This document shows, piece after piece, positions 56,137 through 64,000 of a DNA stretch of 64,000 nucleotides (positions are counted from its first letter, which is position 1; each line of letters opens with the position of its first letter). Source of the DNA: Puerhibacterium puerhi (GTDB taxonomy: Bacteria > Actinomycetota > Actinomycetes > Actinomycetales > Cellulomonadaceae). The notes below the pieces were generated by a model. It was not told the origin of the DNA. It worked only from the letters and a program-made list of their open reading frames with translations, and did not search any database. Both the position numbers and the translations under genes were made by a program. The stretch lies in the NCBI RefSeq assembly GCF_009846865.1, contig NZ_WUWN01000011.1, positions 1 through 64,000 of the forward strand. The letters are read 5' to 3'.

Positions 56137-57786
56137 ATGGCCGAGAACCCTGTCAACCCTGTCCGCTCCGACTACCAAGGCCCGAGCCGGGACGCCCAGC
56201 TCGCCATGCTCGCCGCCAAGAACGAGCGTCTCGCCGAGGCGCTGCGCGCCGCGCGCGACCAGATCGTCGAGCTCAAGAGACAGATCGACGACCTGGCCAA
56301 GCCGCCGGGCACCTACGCCACGTTCCTCGAGGCCCACCCCGACGGGTCGGTCGACGTCTCGGCGGCCGGGCGCAAGATGCACGTGGGCGCGAGCCCCAAC
56401 CTCGACGTCGCCGCGCTGCAGCCCGGCCAGGAGGTCAAGCTCAACGAGGCGATGACGGTGGTGGAGGCCGGCGGCTTCGAGCGCGTCGGCGAGCTCGTCA
56501 CCGTCAAGGAGGTGCTCGACGACGAGCGGGTGCTCGTCGTGGGGCGCGCCGACGAGGAGCGGGTGGTCCGCCTGGCCGGGTCGGTGCGCGGCCGCACGCT
56601 GCGCGTCGGCGACTCGCTCACGGTGGACGTGCGCAGCGGGTTCGTGTTCGAGGTCGTGCCCAAGTCCGAGGTCGAGGAGCTCGTCCTGGAGGAGGTGCCC
56701 GACATCCGCTACGAGGACATCGGCGGCCTGGGCACCCAGATCGAGGCGATCCGCGACGCGGTCGAGCTGCCGTTCGCCCACCCCGACCTGTTCCGGGAGC
56801 ACGGGCTGCGGCCGCCCAAGGGCGTGCTGCTCTACGGCCCGCCCGGCTGCGGCAAGACGCTCATCGCCAAGGCCGTCGCCGCGTCGCTGGCCACCATGGT
56901 GGCCGGCTCGGGCGACGACCCGAACGTGCGCAGCTACTTCCTCAACGTCAAGGGCCCCGAGCTGCTCAACAAGTACGTGGGCGAGACCGAGCGGCACATC
57001 CGGCTCATCTTCGCCCGCGCGCGCGAGAAGGCCTCCCAGGGCATGCCCGTGGTGGTGTTCTTCGACGAGATGGAGTCGCTGTTCCGCACCCGCGGCACGG
57101 GGCTGTCGTCCGACGTCGAGACCACGATCGTGCCGCAGCTGCTCGCCGAGATCGACGGCGTGGAGCGGCTCGACAACGTCATCGTCATCGGCGCCTCGAA
57201 CCGCGAGGACATGATCGACCCCGCGATCCTGCGGCCGGGGCGCCTCGACGTGAAGATCAAGATCGAGCGGCCCGACGCCGAGGGCGCCCGCGAGATCTTC
57301 GGCAAGTACCTCACGGCGGACCTGCCGATCCACCCCGAGGACCTGGCCGAGCACGGCGGCGAGCCGGCCGCGGCCGTGGACGCGATGATCCGCTCCGTCG
57401 TCGAGCGGATGTACGCCGAGGACGAGGACAACCAGTTCCTCGAGGTCACCTACGCCTCCGGCGACAAGGAGGTCCTGTACTTCAAGGACTTCAACTCGGG
57501 CGCGATGATCCAGAACGTCGTCGACCGGGCGAAGAAGATGGCCATCAAGGACTTCCTGGCCACGGGCCAGCGGGGCATCCGGGTGGACCACCTGCTGTCG
57601 GCCTGCGTCGACGAGTTCAAGGAGAACGAGGACCTGCCGAACACGACCAACCCCGACGACTGGGCGCGGATCAGCGGCAAGAAGGGCGAGCGCATCGTCT
57701 TCATCCGCTCGATCGTCCAGAAGAAGGGCGAGGGGGCGACGCCGCGCACCATCGAGCAGATCACGAGCACCGGCCAGTACCTCTGA
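56137..57786 (+). CDS. arc: Proteasome-associated AAA ATPase ARC/Mpa
   Basis: A 549-residue ring ATPase that captures pupylated proteins and threads them into the 20S proteasome. Order: N-terminal coiled coil (residues ~18-55, [20 protein letters not shown]), which binds Pup; two OB folds (~60-190); AAA domain with Walker A GPPGCGKT at 234-241 and Walker B FFDEME with Asp310-Glu311, then [16 protein letters not shown]. The C-terminal Gln-Tyr-Leu is the docking tail for the proteasome alpha ring. ATG 56137 has GAGAGGGG upstream. It is the first gene of the Pup-proteasome locus. Confidence 0.97.
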   Translation: MAENPVNPVRSDYQGPSRDAQLAMLAAKNERLAEALRAARDQIVELKRQIDDLAKPPGTYATFLEAHPDGSVDVSAAGRKMHVGASPNLDVAALQPGQEVKLNEAMTVVEAGGFERVGELVTVKEVLDDERVLVVGRADEERVVRLAGSVRGRTLRVGDSLTVDVRSGFVFEVVPKSEVEELVLEEVPDIRYEDIGGLGTQIEAIRDAVELPFAHPDLFREHGLRPPKGVLLYGPPGCGKTLIAKAVAASLATMVAGSGDDPNVRSYFLNVKGPELLNKYVGETERHIRLIFARAREKASQGMPVVVFFDEMESLFRTRGTGLSSDVETTIVPQLLAEIDGVERLDNVIVIGASNREDMIDPAILRPGRLDVKIKIERPDAEGAREIFGKYLTADLPIHPEDLAEHGGEPAAAVDAMIRSVVERMYAEDEDNQFLEVTYASGDKEVLYFKDFNSGAMIQNVVDRAKKMAIKDFLATGQRGIRVDHLLSACVDEFKENEDLPNTTNPDDWARISGKKGERIVFIRSIVQKKGEGATPRTIEQITSTGQYL

Positions 57787-57877
57787 CGGGTCGCCGGGCC
57801 CCCTCCGCCGGGCGCGAGCCCTCCGGGGACCCGCGCGCGGCCCGTCCCGGGCCCGCCGGGACGTCACCGATGCGGAC

Positions 57878-57883
57878 TAGGGT
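57878..57883 (+). promoter_or_regulatory. -10 hexamer TAGGGT, leaderless start of dop
   Basis: TAGGGT ends six bases before GTG 57890. Confidence 0.55.
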
Positions 57884-57889
57884 GGCAGC

Positions 57890-59602
57890 GTGAGCGTGCG
57901 TCGAGTGATGGGCATCGAGACCGAGTACGGCGTGCTGCAGCCGGGCCGGCCGGGGGCGAACCCCATGCTCCTGTCGAGCCTGGTGGTGACGACGTACCGC
58001 GCCCTGGTGGCGCGCCAGGGGGAGCGGCCCGCGGCCCGGTGGGACTACGACGACGAGGACCCGCTGTCGGACGCCCGCGGCTTCCGGCTGCAGCGTGCGT
58101 CGGCGCACCCGTCGCTGCTGACCGACGACCCGAGCCGGCCCGCGCCGTCGGGCCCCGCCGCGCGCCCCGGGGCCGCGACGTCGCCCGCGGCTCCCGCTGT
58201 GCCGCCGTCGGCCCTGGTCGGCGGGGCCGGCACGCCGCCCGGCCGGCGCCCGCGGGTCACGCCGCAGGAGCGCGCCCGCCCGGACGTCGACGAGTACGAC
58301 GACCCGTCGGCGGCCAACTGCATCCTCACCAACGGCGCGCGCCTCTACGTCGACCACGCGCACCCCGAGTACTCCTCGCCCGAGGTCACGAGCCCGCTCG
58401 ACGCGGTGCGCTGGGACGTCGCGGGGGAGCGCGTCATGCTCGCGGCGGCGCGCGAGCTGGCGCAGGTCCCGGGCTCCGAGGTCGCCCTGTACAAGAACAA
58501 CGTCGACGGCAAGGGCGCCAGCTACGGCACCCACGAGAACTACCTCGTCGACCGCGCGCTGCCGTTCGGCGTGCTCGCCGAGCTGCTGACGCCGTTCCTC
58601 GTCACCCGGCAGGTCTTCGCGGGCTCCGGCCGGGTGGGCCTGGGCCAGACCGGTGGCGAGGCCGGGTTCCAGATGTCGCAGCGCGCCGACTACATCGAGG
58701 CCGAGGTGGGCCTCGAGACGACGCTGCGTCGCCCCATCGTCAACACCCGCGACGAGCCGCACGCCGACCGCACGCGCTGGCGGCGGCTGCACCTGATCCT
58801 CGGCGACGCGAACCTGTTCGAGGTGGCCACCTATCTCAAGCTGGGCACCACCTCGCTCGTGCTGTGGGTGCTCGAGCACCTCGACGCGCTCGCCGACGCC
58901 GGCGAGCCCGTGCGCGCCCAGCTCGCGGCGCTGCGCCTGGCCGACCCGGTCGGCGACGTGCAGCGCGTCTCGCGCGACCTGGACCTCGTCGCGAAGCTCG
59001 ACCTCGCCGACGGGCGCACCATGACGGCGCTCGAGATCCAGGAGGCGTACGCCGACGTGGTGGGGCGGGCGCTGGCCGCCCTCGGCACGGACGCGGCCTC
59101 CGACGACGTGCTCGACCGGTGGCGCTCGGTGGTGGCCCGGCTGGGGCAGGACCCGGCCTCGTGCGCCCGCGAGGTGGAGTGGGTGGCCAAGCGCCGCCTG
59201 CTCGAGGGGCTGCGGCGCCGCGACCGGCTCGACTGGGACCACCCGCGCCTGCACGCGATGGACCTGCAGTGGTCGGACGTGCGCCCTGAGCGCGGCGTGT
59301 ACCACCGGCTGCTGGCGAAGGGGGCGGTGGAGCGGGTCGTCGACGAGCGCCTCGTCGCGGACGCCGTGCACCACCCGCCGGTCGACACGCGCGCCTACTT
59401 CCGCGGGGAGGTCATGGCCCGCTACGCCGACGAGGTGTCCGCGGCGAGCTGGGACTCGGTCATCTTCGACGTCGCCGACGACTCCGCGCTGCAGCGCGTG
59501 CCCATGCTGGACCCCCTGCGGGGCACCCGCGCCAACGTCGGCACGCTGCTGGACGCCAGCCCCGACGCGGCCGCGCTGCTGCGGGGCCTGCGCGGCGAGT
59601 GA
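57890..59602 (+). CDS. dop: Dop, deamidase/depupylase of Pup
   Basis: A 570-residue carboxylate-amine-ligase-fold enzyme. It deamidates the C-terminal Gln of Pup to Glu and also removes Pup from proteins. Marks are MGIETEYGVLQPG, LYVDHAHPEYSSPEVTSPLD, NNVDGKGASYGTHENYL and [10 protein letters not shown], shared with PafA. Residues ~60-135 hold the Dop-specific loop, here enlarged by an Ala/Pro/Gly-rich stretch of roughly 60 residues before DEYDDPSAANCILTNGARLY, making the protein longer than the ~500 usual. It appears leaderless. Confidence 0.96.
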   Translation: MSVRRVMGIETEYGVLQPGRPGANPMLLSSLVVTTYRALVARQGERPAARWDYDDEDPLSDARGFRLQRASAHPSLLTDDPSRPAPSGPAARPGAATSPAAPAVPPSALVGGAGTPPGRRPRVTPQERARPDVDEYDDPSAANCILTNGARLYVDHAHPEYSSPEVTSPLDAVRWDVAGERVMLAAARELAQVPGSEVALYKNNVDGKGASYGTHENYLVDRALPFGVLAELLTPFLVTRQVFAGSGRVGLGQTGGEAGFQMSQRADYIEAEVGLETTLRRPIVNTRDEPHADRTRWRRLHLILGDANLFEVATYLKLGTTSLVLWVLEHLDALADAGEPVRAQLAALRLADPVGDVQRVSRDLDLVAKLDLADGRTMTALEIQEAYADVVGRALAALGTDAASDDVLDRWRSVVARLGQDPASCAREVEWVAKRRLLEGLRRRDRLDWDHPRLHAMDLQWSDVRPERGVYHRLLAKGAVERVVDERLVADAVHHPPVDTRAYFRGEVMARYADEVSAASWDSVIFDVADDSALQRVPMLDPLRGTRANVGTLLDASPDAAALLRGLRGE

Positions 59603-59716
59603 GCGCGCACGTGCGCGACCGGGCGAACGGGCAGGTGAGGCGGCTCGGCGGGGCCGCGGCGGACCATTCCGCTGTGGGCGCACGCGCCGCTGACGCGCAG
59701 GTGCCGCCCCGGCGCA

Positions 59717-59722
59717 TAGGGT
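59717..59722 (+). promoter_or_regulatory. -10 hexamer TAGGGT for pup-prcBA
   Basis: TAGGGT lies 64 bases before the pup ATG and implies a leader of about 58 bases. The rest of the dop-pup gap shows no gene. Confidence 0.4.
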
Positions 59723-59786
59723 GACTTCAGATCGAGGCACGACCGGGGCGCTCGCGGGCGACACCCGGAGCGAATGGGAGGCGACG

Positions 59787-59987
59787 ATGGCCGGCACCGA
59801 ACGCATCAACCCGCAGCACGACGACCGCAGGCCGGACGACGACGGCGACGACGTCCCCGCGCCCGCCGCGCCGGCGGCCTCGGACAGGGACGCCGAGGTC
59901 GACGAGCTGCTCGACGAGATCGACGACGTCCTGGAGTCGAACGCCGAGCAGTTCGTGCGCGGCTTCGTCCAGAAGGGCGGCCAGTGA
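59787..59987 (+). CDS. pup: Prokaryotic ubiquitin-like protein Pup
   Basis: A 66-residue, mostly disordered acidic tag. The C-terminal half carries the ARC-binding helix [20 protein letters not shown] and the invariant end [10 protein letters not shown]. The last residue is Gln, so Pup must be deamidated by Dop before PafA can attach it to lysines. ATG 59787 is chosen over the earlier GTG 59721 because Pup proteins begin in this acidic region and GGGAGG precedes this ATG. The stop overlaps prcB by four bases. Confidence 0.97.
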   Translation: MAGTERINPQHDDRRPDDDGDDVPAPAAPAASDRDAEVDELLDEIDDVLESNAEQFVRGFVQKGGQ

Positions 59988-60850
59988 ATCCGGCGAACCC
60001 CGCGCAGGCCTCCGGGCGGCTGCCGGACGCGTTCCTGCGTCCGGGGTCGTCGTCGTTCGTCGACTTCGTGGCCGAGCACGTGCCCGACCTGCTGCCCGGG
60101 CGGCGCCTGGTGGCGCAGGGCGCGGGCGGGGCCGGGGCCGGCGGGGTCGCGCCGCACGCCACGACCATCGTGGCGCTGACCTTCGGCGCGCCCGGCGCGG
60201 GTCCCACCGGCGTCGTGATGGCGGGCGACCGCCGCGCCACGATGGGCAACATGATCGCCAGCCGGGAGATCGAGAAGGTCTTCCCGGCGGACGAGTACTC
60301 CGCGGTGGGCATCGCCGGGTCGGCGGGCATCGCCGTCGAGCTCGTGCGCCTGTTCCAGCTGGAGCTCGAGCACTACGAGAAGATCGAGGGCTCGCTGCTG
60401 TCGCTCGACGGCAAGGCCAACCGCCTGTCGACGATGCTGCGCAGCAACCTGCCGCTCGCGCTGCAGGGCCTGGCCGTGGTGCCGCTGTTCGCGGGCTACG
60501 ACCTCGACCGCGGGACCGGGCGGATCTTCAGCTACGACGTGACCGGCGGGCGCTACGAGGAGCACGACCACCACTCGGTGGGCTCCGGCTCGGTGTTCGC
60601 CCGCGGGTCGCTGAAGAAGCTGTGGCGGCCCGGACTGGACGGCGACGCCGCCGTGCGGGTGGCGGTCGAGGCCCTGTACGACGCGGCGGACGACGACAGC
60701 GCCACGGGCGGCCCCGACGCGGTGCGCCGGATCTGGCCGGTCGTCGCGACCGTCAGCGCCGAGGGGTACCGCCGCGTCGCGGACGCGCGGCTGGAGGAGA
60801 TCGCCGACGCCATCGTCGCCGAGCGCCGAGCAGGAGGTGCGCGCGCATGA
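59984..60850 (+). CDS. prcB: 20S proteasome beta subunit
   Basis: A 288-residue precursor. The propeptide of 59 residues (with [20 protein letters not shown]) is removed to expose Thr60 in [10 protein letters not shown] as the catalytic N-terminal nucleophile. Later marks are [24 protein letters not shown] (Asp and Lys of the active site) and [24 protein letters not shown]. It forms the two inner rings of the proteolytic barrel. GTG 59984 overlaps the pup stop as GTGA; the end overlaps prcA as ATGA, keeping subunits in proportion. Confidence 0.97.
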   Translation: MNPANPAQASGRLPDAFLRPGSSSFVDFVAEHVPDLLPGRRLVAQGAGGAGAGGVAPHATTIVALTFGAPGAGPTGVVMAGDRRATMGNMIASREIEKVFPADEYSAVGIAGSAGIAVELVRLFQLELEHYEKIEGSLLSLDGKANRLSTMLRSNLPLALQGLAVVPLFAGYDLDRGTGRIFSYDVTGGRYEEHDHHSVGSGSVFARGSLKKLWRPGLDGDAAVRVAVEALYDAADDDSATGGPDAVRRIWPVVATVSAEGYRRVADARLEEIADAIVAERRAGGARA

Positions 60851-61626
60851 CCATGCCGTTCTACGTCTCGCCCGAGCAGCTGATGAAGGACCGGGCGGAC
60901 TTCGCCCGCAAGGGCATCGCCCGCGGCCGGTCCGTCGTCGTGCTCGCCTACGACGACGGCATCCTCTTCGCCACCGAGAACCCCTCGCGCGCGCTGCACA
61001 AGATCTCGGAGATCTACGACCGCATCGCCTTCGCGGCGGTGGGCAAGTACAACGAGTTCGAGAACCTGCGCGTGGCCGGCGTGCGGTACGCCGACCTGCG
61101 CGGCTACAGCTACGACCGCGCCGACGTGACCGCGCGGGGCCTGGCCAACGCGTACGCCCAGACGCTGGGCACGGTGTTCACCACCGAGTCCAAGCCGCTC
61201 GAGGTCGAGCTGGTCGTGGCCGAGGTGGGCGCGACGCCGGCGGAGGACCAGGTCTACCGGCTGAGCTACGACGGGTCGGTGGCCGACGAGCACGGGTACG
61301 TCGTCATGGGCGGGCAGGCCGAGCAGCTCGGCTCGCGCGTGGCCGACGCGTGGCGCGCCGGCCTGTCGCTGGCCGAGGTGCTGCGCCTGGCGGTGCGGAC
61401 GCTCGGCGCGGTGGGCGTCGACGGCCAGGTGCTGGCCGCCGGGTCCGAGCGCGAGCTGACGCCCAACCAGCTCGAGGTGGCGGTGCTCGACCGCTCGCGC
61501 GCGCGGCGCGCGTTCCGGCGCCTGCAGGGCGCCGCGCTGGCCGACCTGCTCGGGGTCGGGCACGGCACGCAGGACGCCGGGACGACGGGCGCCGCCGGCG
61601 GCGACGACGTCCCGGACGAGGGCTGA
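60847..61626 (+). CDS. prcA: 20S proteasome alpha subunit
   Basis: A 259-residue subunit of the outer gating rings. The N-terminus [20 protein letters not shown] forms the gate; [22 protein letters not shown] and the later [21 protein letters not shown] are typical. It lacks a catalytic Thr. The C-terminal ~25 residues are Gly/Asp-rich and flexible. ATG 60847 overlaps the prcB stop by four bases; ATG 60853 is a weaker alternative. pafA follows 36 bases later with its own ribosome site. Confidence 0.96.
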   Translation: MTMPFYVSPEQLMKDRADFARKGIARGRSVVVLAYDDGILFATENPSRALHKISEIYDRIAFAAVGKYNEFENLRVAGVRYADLRGYSYDRADVTARGLANAYAQTLGTVFTTESKPLEVELVVAEVGATPAEDQVYRLSYDGSVADEHGYVVMGGQAEQLGSRVADAWRAGLSLAEVLRLAVRTLGAVGVDGQVLAAGSERELTPNQLEVAVLDRSRARRAFRRLQGAALADLLGVGHGTQDAGTTGAAGGDDVPDEG

Positions 61627-61662
61627 CAGGCGGCCCGAGGGCACCGACGAGGGAGGCCGGCC

Positions 61663-63024
61663 ATGGAACGCAGGATCTTCGGGCTCGAGACGGAGTACGG
61701 CGTCACGTGCGCCGCGCCCGACGGGCGTGGTCTGAGCGCGGACGAGGTGGCGCGCTACCTGTTCCGCAAGGTGGTGGCGTGGGGCCGCTCGTCCAACGTG
61801 TTCCTGCGCAACGGGTCGCGGCTGTACCTCGACGTCGGCTCCCACCCGGAGTACGCGACTGCCGAGTGCGACGACGTGCGCCAGCTGGTCACGTACGACA
61901 AGGGTGGCGAGCGCATCCTCGAGGGCCTGGTGGCGGACGCCCAGCAGCGGCTCGCCCACGAGGGCCTGCCGGGCACCGTGCACCTGTTCAAGAACAACAC
62001 GGACTCCGCGGGCAACTCCTACGGCTGCCACGAGAACTACCTCGTGCGCCGCCAGGGCGACTTCGCCCGCCTCAGCGAGATCCTCGTGCCGTTCCTCATC
62101 ACCCGGCAGGTGCTCGTGGGCGCCGGCAAGGTGCTCGCCACCCCGCGCGGGGCGGTCTACTGCCTGTCGCAGCGGGCCGACCACATCTGGGAGGCCGTGT
62201 CCTCGGCGACCACGCGCTCGCGCCCGATCATCAACACGCGCGACGAGCCGCACGCCGACGCCGAGTCCTACCGCCGGCTGCACGTGATCGTCGGCGACTC
62301 CTCGATGGCCGAGCCGACGACGATGCTCAAGGTCGGCGCGACGGACCTGGTGCTGCGGCTCGTCGAGGCCGGCGTGCCGATGCGCGACCTGTCCCTGGAG
62401 AACCCGATCCGGGCGATCCGCGAGATCAGCCACGACCGCACCGGCACGCACCCCGTGCAGCTGGCGGACGGGCGCACCATGTCGGCCGTCGACATCCAGA
62501 CCGAGTACTTCCTGCGCGCGCGGGAGTACGTGGACGCCCACCTGGACCCGTCACCGGTGACCAAGCAGGTGCTCGACCTGTGGGAGCGCGGGCTGCGCGC
62601 GATCGCCACGGGCGACCTGTCCCTGGTCGAGCGCGAGCTCGACTGGGTGATCAAGCTGCGGCTCATCGAGCGCTACCGGGCCAAGCACGGCCTCGAGCTC
62701 GACGACCCCCGGATCGCGCGGCTCGACCTGGCCTACCACGACATCTCGCGCACCGAGGGCCTGTACAACATGCTCGCGGCGCGCGGCCTGGTCGACCGGG
62801 TCACCACCGACGTCGAGATCTTCGAGTCGACGGCGGTGCCGCCGCCCACCACGCGCGCCAAGCTGCGCGGCGACTTCGTGCGCGCCGCGCAGGAGGCCCG
62901 CCGCGACTACACGGTCGACTGGGTGCACCTGAAGCTCAACGACCAGGCCCAGCGCACCGTGCTGTGCAAGGACCCGTTCCGCAGCGTCGACGAGCGCGTG
63001 GACCGGCTCATCGAGAGCATGTGA
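61663..63024 (+). CDS. pafA: PafA, Pup-protein ligase
   Basis: A 453-residue ligase of the glutamine-synthetase-like fold. It phosphorylates the C-terminal Glu of Pup with ATP and attaches it to substrate lysines. Marks are [12 protein letters not shown], the catalytic Asp region [42 protein letters not shown] and the C-terminal [19 protein letters not shown]. Length is normal for the family. GGGAGG precedes ATG 61663. Its stop overlaps the FKBP lipoprotein start by four bases. Confidence 0.97.
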   Translation: MERRIFGLETEYGVTCAAPDGRGLSADEVARYLFRKVVAWGRSSNVFLRNGSRLYLDVGSHPEYATAECDDVRQLVTYDKGGERILEGLVADAQQRLAHEGLPGTVHLFKNNTDSAGNSYGCHENYLVRRQGDFARLSEILVPFLITRQVLVGAGKVLATPRGAVYCLSQRADHIWEAVSSATTRSRPIINTRDEPHADAESYRRLHVIVGDSSMAEPTTMLKVGATDLVLRLVEAGVPMRDLSLENPIRAIREISHDRTGTHPVQLADGRTMSAVDIQTEYFLRAREYVDAHLDPSPVTKQVLDLWERGLRAIATGDLSLVERELDWVIKLRLIERYRAKHGLELDDPRIARLDLAYHDISRTEGLYNMLAARGLVDRVTTDVEIFESTAVPPPTTRAKLRGDFVRAAQEARRDYTVDWVHLKLNDQAQRTVLCKDPFRSVDERVDRLIESM

Positions 63025-64000
63025 CACTCGTCGGCGTGCCCGGCCCCGCTCGTCGCTCTGCGTCCCACCGCCAGTCCCACCGCCAGTCCCACCGCCAGTC
63101 CCAGCCCCGGTCCCGCCGCCGGCTCCTCGCCCTGCTCCTCGCCCCGCTGCTCGCGCTGCTGACGGCCTGCGGCCCCGGCGGCGACGCCGACCCGGCCGCC
63201 TCCGCCTCGGCCGCCGCCGTGCAGGTCACGGGCCAGGAGGGCGAGCCGCCGCAGGTCGAGCTCGACGGGCCCGTGCGGGTCACCGCGCCGGAGACCCGCA
63301 CCGTCTGGCCGGGCACGGGCGCGGCGCTCGAGGAGGGCGGACCGGTGCTGCTGCACCTGTACGCCCAGGACGGGCGCGACGGCTCCGTGCTGAAGAACAC
63401 CTACCGGGACGCCCCCGAGTGGCGCACCATGAGCGTCGAGTCGCTGGGCGCCAACCTCCACGAGGCCCTCGCGGGCGCCCGCGTCGGGGCGCGGTTGCTC
63501 CACCTCGAGCAGGACGAGGGCGTGCCGGTGGTGCTCGTGGTCGACGTGCTGCCCACCCGCGCCGACGGCGACCCCGTCGAGCCGGCCGAGGGGCTGCCCG
63601 CCGTGGAGACCGACGACGACGGCGCCCCGACCGTCACGGTGCCGCAGGACGCCACCCCGCCCGACGACCTCGTCGTGCAGCCGCTCGTGCGCGGCACGGG
63701 CCCGCAGGTCGAGGTCGGCCAGGTGGTCACCGTCCGGTTCACCGGCGTGCGCTGGGGCGACGGGACGGTGTTCGACACCACCTGGAGCGAGGGCGAGCCC
63801 CCCCAGTCCGCCACGATCGGCGTCGGCCAGGTGATCGAGGGCTGGGACCAGGGGCTGCTCGAGCAGACGGTCGGCTCGCGGGTGATGCTCGTGGTGCCCC
63901 CGTCGCTCGGCTACGGTGGGACCGCCAGCGAGCTCGCGGACGAGACCCTCGTGTACGTCGTGGACATCCTCGACGCGCACCAGCAGGTCACCGCGGAGCA
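63021..64000 (+). CDS. FKBP-type peptidyl-prolyl isomerase lipoprotein (3' end outside window)
   Basis: The frame from GTG 63021 stays open to the last base, giving at least 326 residues. A long arginine-rich head containing SHRQ repeats is followed by the hydrophobic [16 protein letters not shown], a lipobox with Cys50 as the lipidated residue. After an Ala/Asp linker, a degenerate FKBP-like region (~80-180) precedes a clear FKBP domain: [43 protein letters not shown]. It should be a cell-surface foldase. GTGA overlap with pafA suggests co-translation; this pairing with pafA recurs in actinobacteria. Confidence 0.9.
   Translation, partial: MTLVGVPGPARRSASHRQSHRQSHRQSQPRSRRRLLALLLAPLLALLTACGPGGDADPAASASAAAVQVTGQEGEPPQVELDGPVRVTAPETRTVWPGTGAALEEGGPVLLHLYAQDGRDGSVLKNTYRDAPEWRTMSVESLGANLHEALAGARVGARLLHLEQDEGVPVVLVVDVLPTRADGDPVEPAEGLPAVETDDDGAPTVTVPQDATPPDDLVVQPLVRGTGPQVEVGQVVTVRFTGVRWGDGTVFDTTWSEGEPPQSATIGVGQVIEGWDQGLLEQTVGSRVMLVVPPSLGYGGTASELADETLVYVVDILDAHQQVTAE
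63063..63122 (+). repeat. 12-bp tandem repeats in the FKBP signal region
   Basis: Three identical units TCCCACCGCCAG (63063-63098) encode Ser-His-Arg-Gln repeats; two diverged units, TCCCAGCCCCGG and TCCCGCCGCCGG, follow to 63122. They lengthen the positive n-region of the signal peptide. Confidence 0.85.

Noticed and set aside
59721-59786. An upstream GTG would add 22 residues to Pup
   Set aside because: The added residues do not resemble Pup, overlap the likely promoter hexamer TAGGGT, and the ATG at 59787 has a good ribosome site.
1-64000. CRISPR arrays, insertion sequences, prophage or toxin-antitoxin pairs
   Set aside because: No spaced direct repeats, transposase, integrase or phage structural motifs were seen on either strand.

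Overview
The window is very GC-rich chromosomal DNA with dense genes and short or overlapping junctions. Mycothiol synthesis (mshC), a complete Pup-proteasome locus, an actinobacterial SOS box, an IdeR/DtxR-type iron box and many leaderless GTG/ATG starts mark it as an actinobacterium. The GH10 xylanase and the overall gene content suggest a Cellulomonas- or Promicromonospora-like member of the Micrococcales; this placement is inference. I saw no phage, insertion sequence or CRISPR array.

Layout. 1-6 kb: ABC exporter half (5' end outside the window), GH10 xylanase under a LacI-type palindrome, SpoU rRNA/tRNA methyltransferase, iron-regulated siderophore-interacting flavoprotein, SRPBCC protein, then a perfect 30-bp hairpin. 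6-14 kb: YbaK and PEBP genes on the minus strand, then an SOS-controlled mutasome operon imuA'-imuB-dnaE2 with two overlapping LexA boxes. 14-19 kb: hypothetical gene, then a long-chain olefin operon oleA-oleBC-oleD on the minus strand. 19-25.5 kb: RIO kinase, an operon of a DUF6529-like membrane protein, an Asp-rich Tat-like protein and a 29-residue membrane peptide, then a YdjM-like protein, O-methyltransferase, PAP2 phosphatase, a candidate small RNA and an autoregulated MerR/membrane-protein pair. 25.5-35 kb: LigB-type ATP ligase, hypothetical gene and zinc alcohol/formaldehyde-type dehydrogenase; PAS-ANTAR, coiled-coil, GGDEF-EAL and PilZ proteins; hemerythrin-like protein; tRNA-Leu(GAG). 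35-47 kb: AI-2E-family transporter, GNAT, ABC-F with a possible leader peptide, M3 and M20 peptidases, RecQ, a DUF5703/fructosamine-kinase pair, aldo/keto reductase. 47-56 kb: uppP, mshC, PAC2, a frameshifted surE, PfkB and HAD enzymes, RecB-like nuclease, site-2 protease, tRNA m1A58 methyltransferase. 56-64 kb: arc-dop-pup-prcB-prcA-pafA followed by an FKBP lipoprotein cut by the window end.

How the genes work together. ImuA', ImuB and DnaE2 form an inducible translesion machine. OleA condenses fatty acyl chains, OleD reduces the product, OleC makes a beta-lactone and OleB decarboxylates it to an alkene. Dop deamidates Pup, PafA ligates it to targets, ARC unfolds them and PrcAB degrades them. 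The GGDEF-EAL and PilZ genes look like a local cyclic-di-GMP enzyme and receptor. Most of the window is recognisable core actinobacterial biology. The least explained parts are the three-gene small membrane operon at 20.4-21.4 kb, the candidate RNA at 23.9-24.0 kb, the 30-bp hairpin at 6.1 kb, and short 12-15-bp tandem repeats sitting at gene ends.
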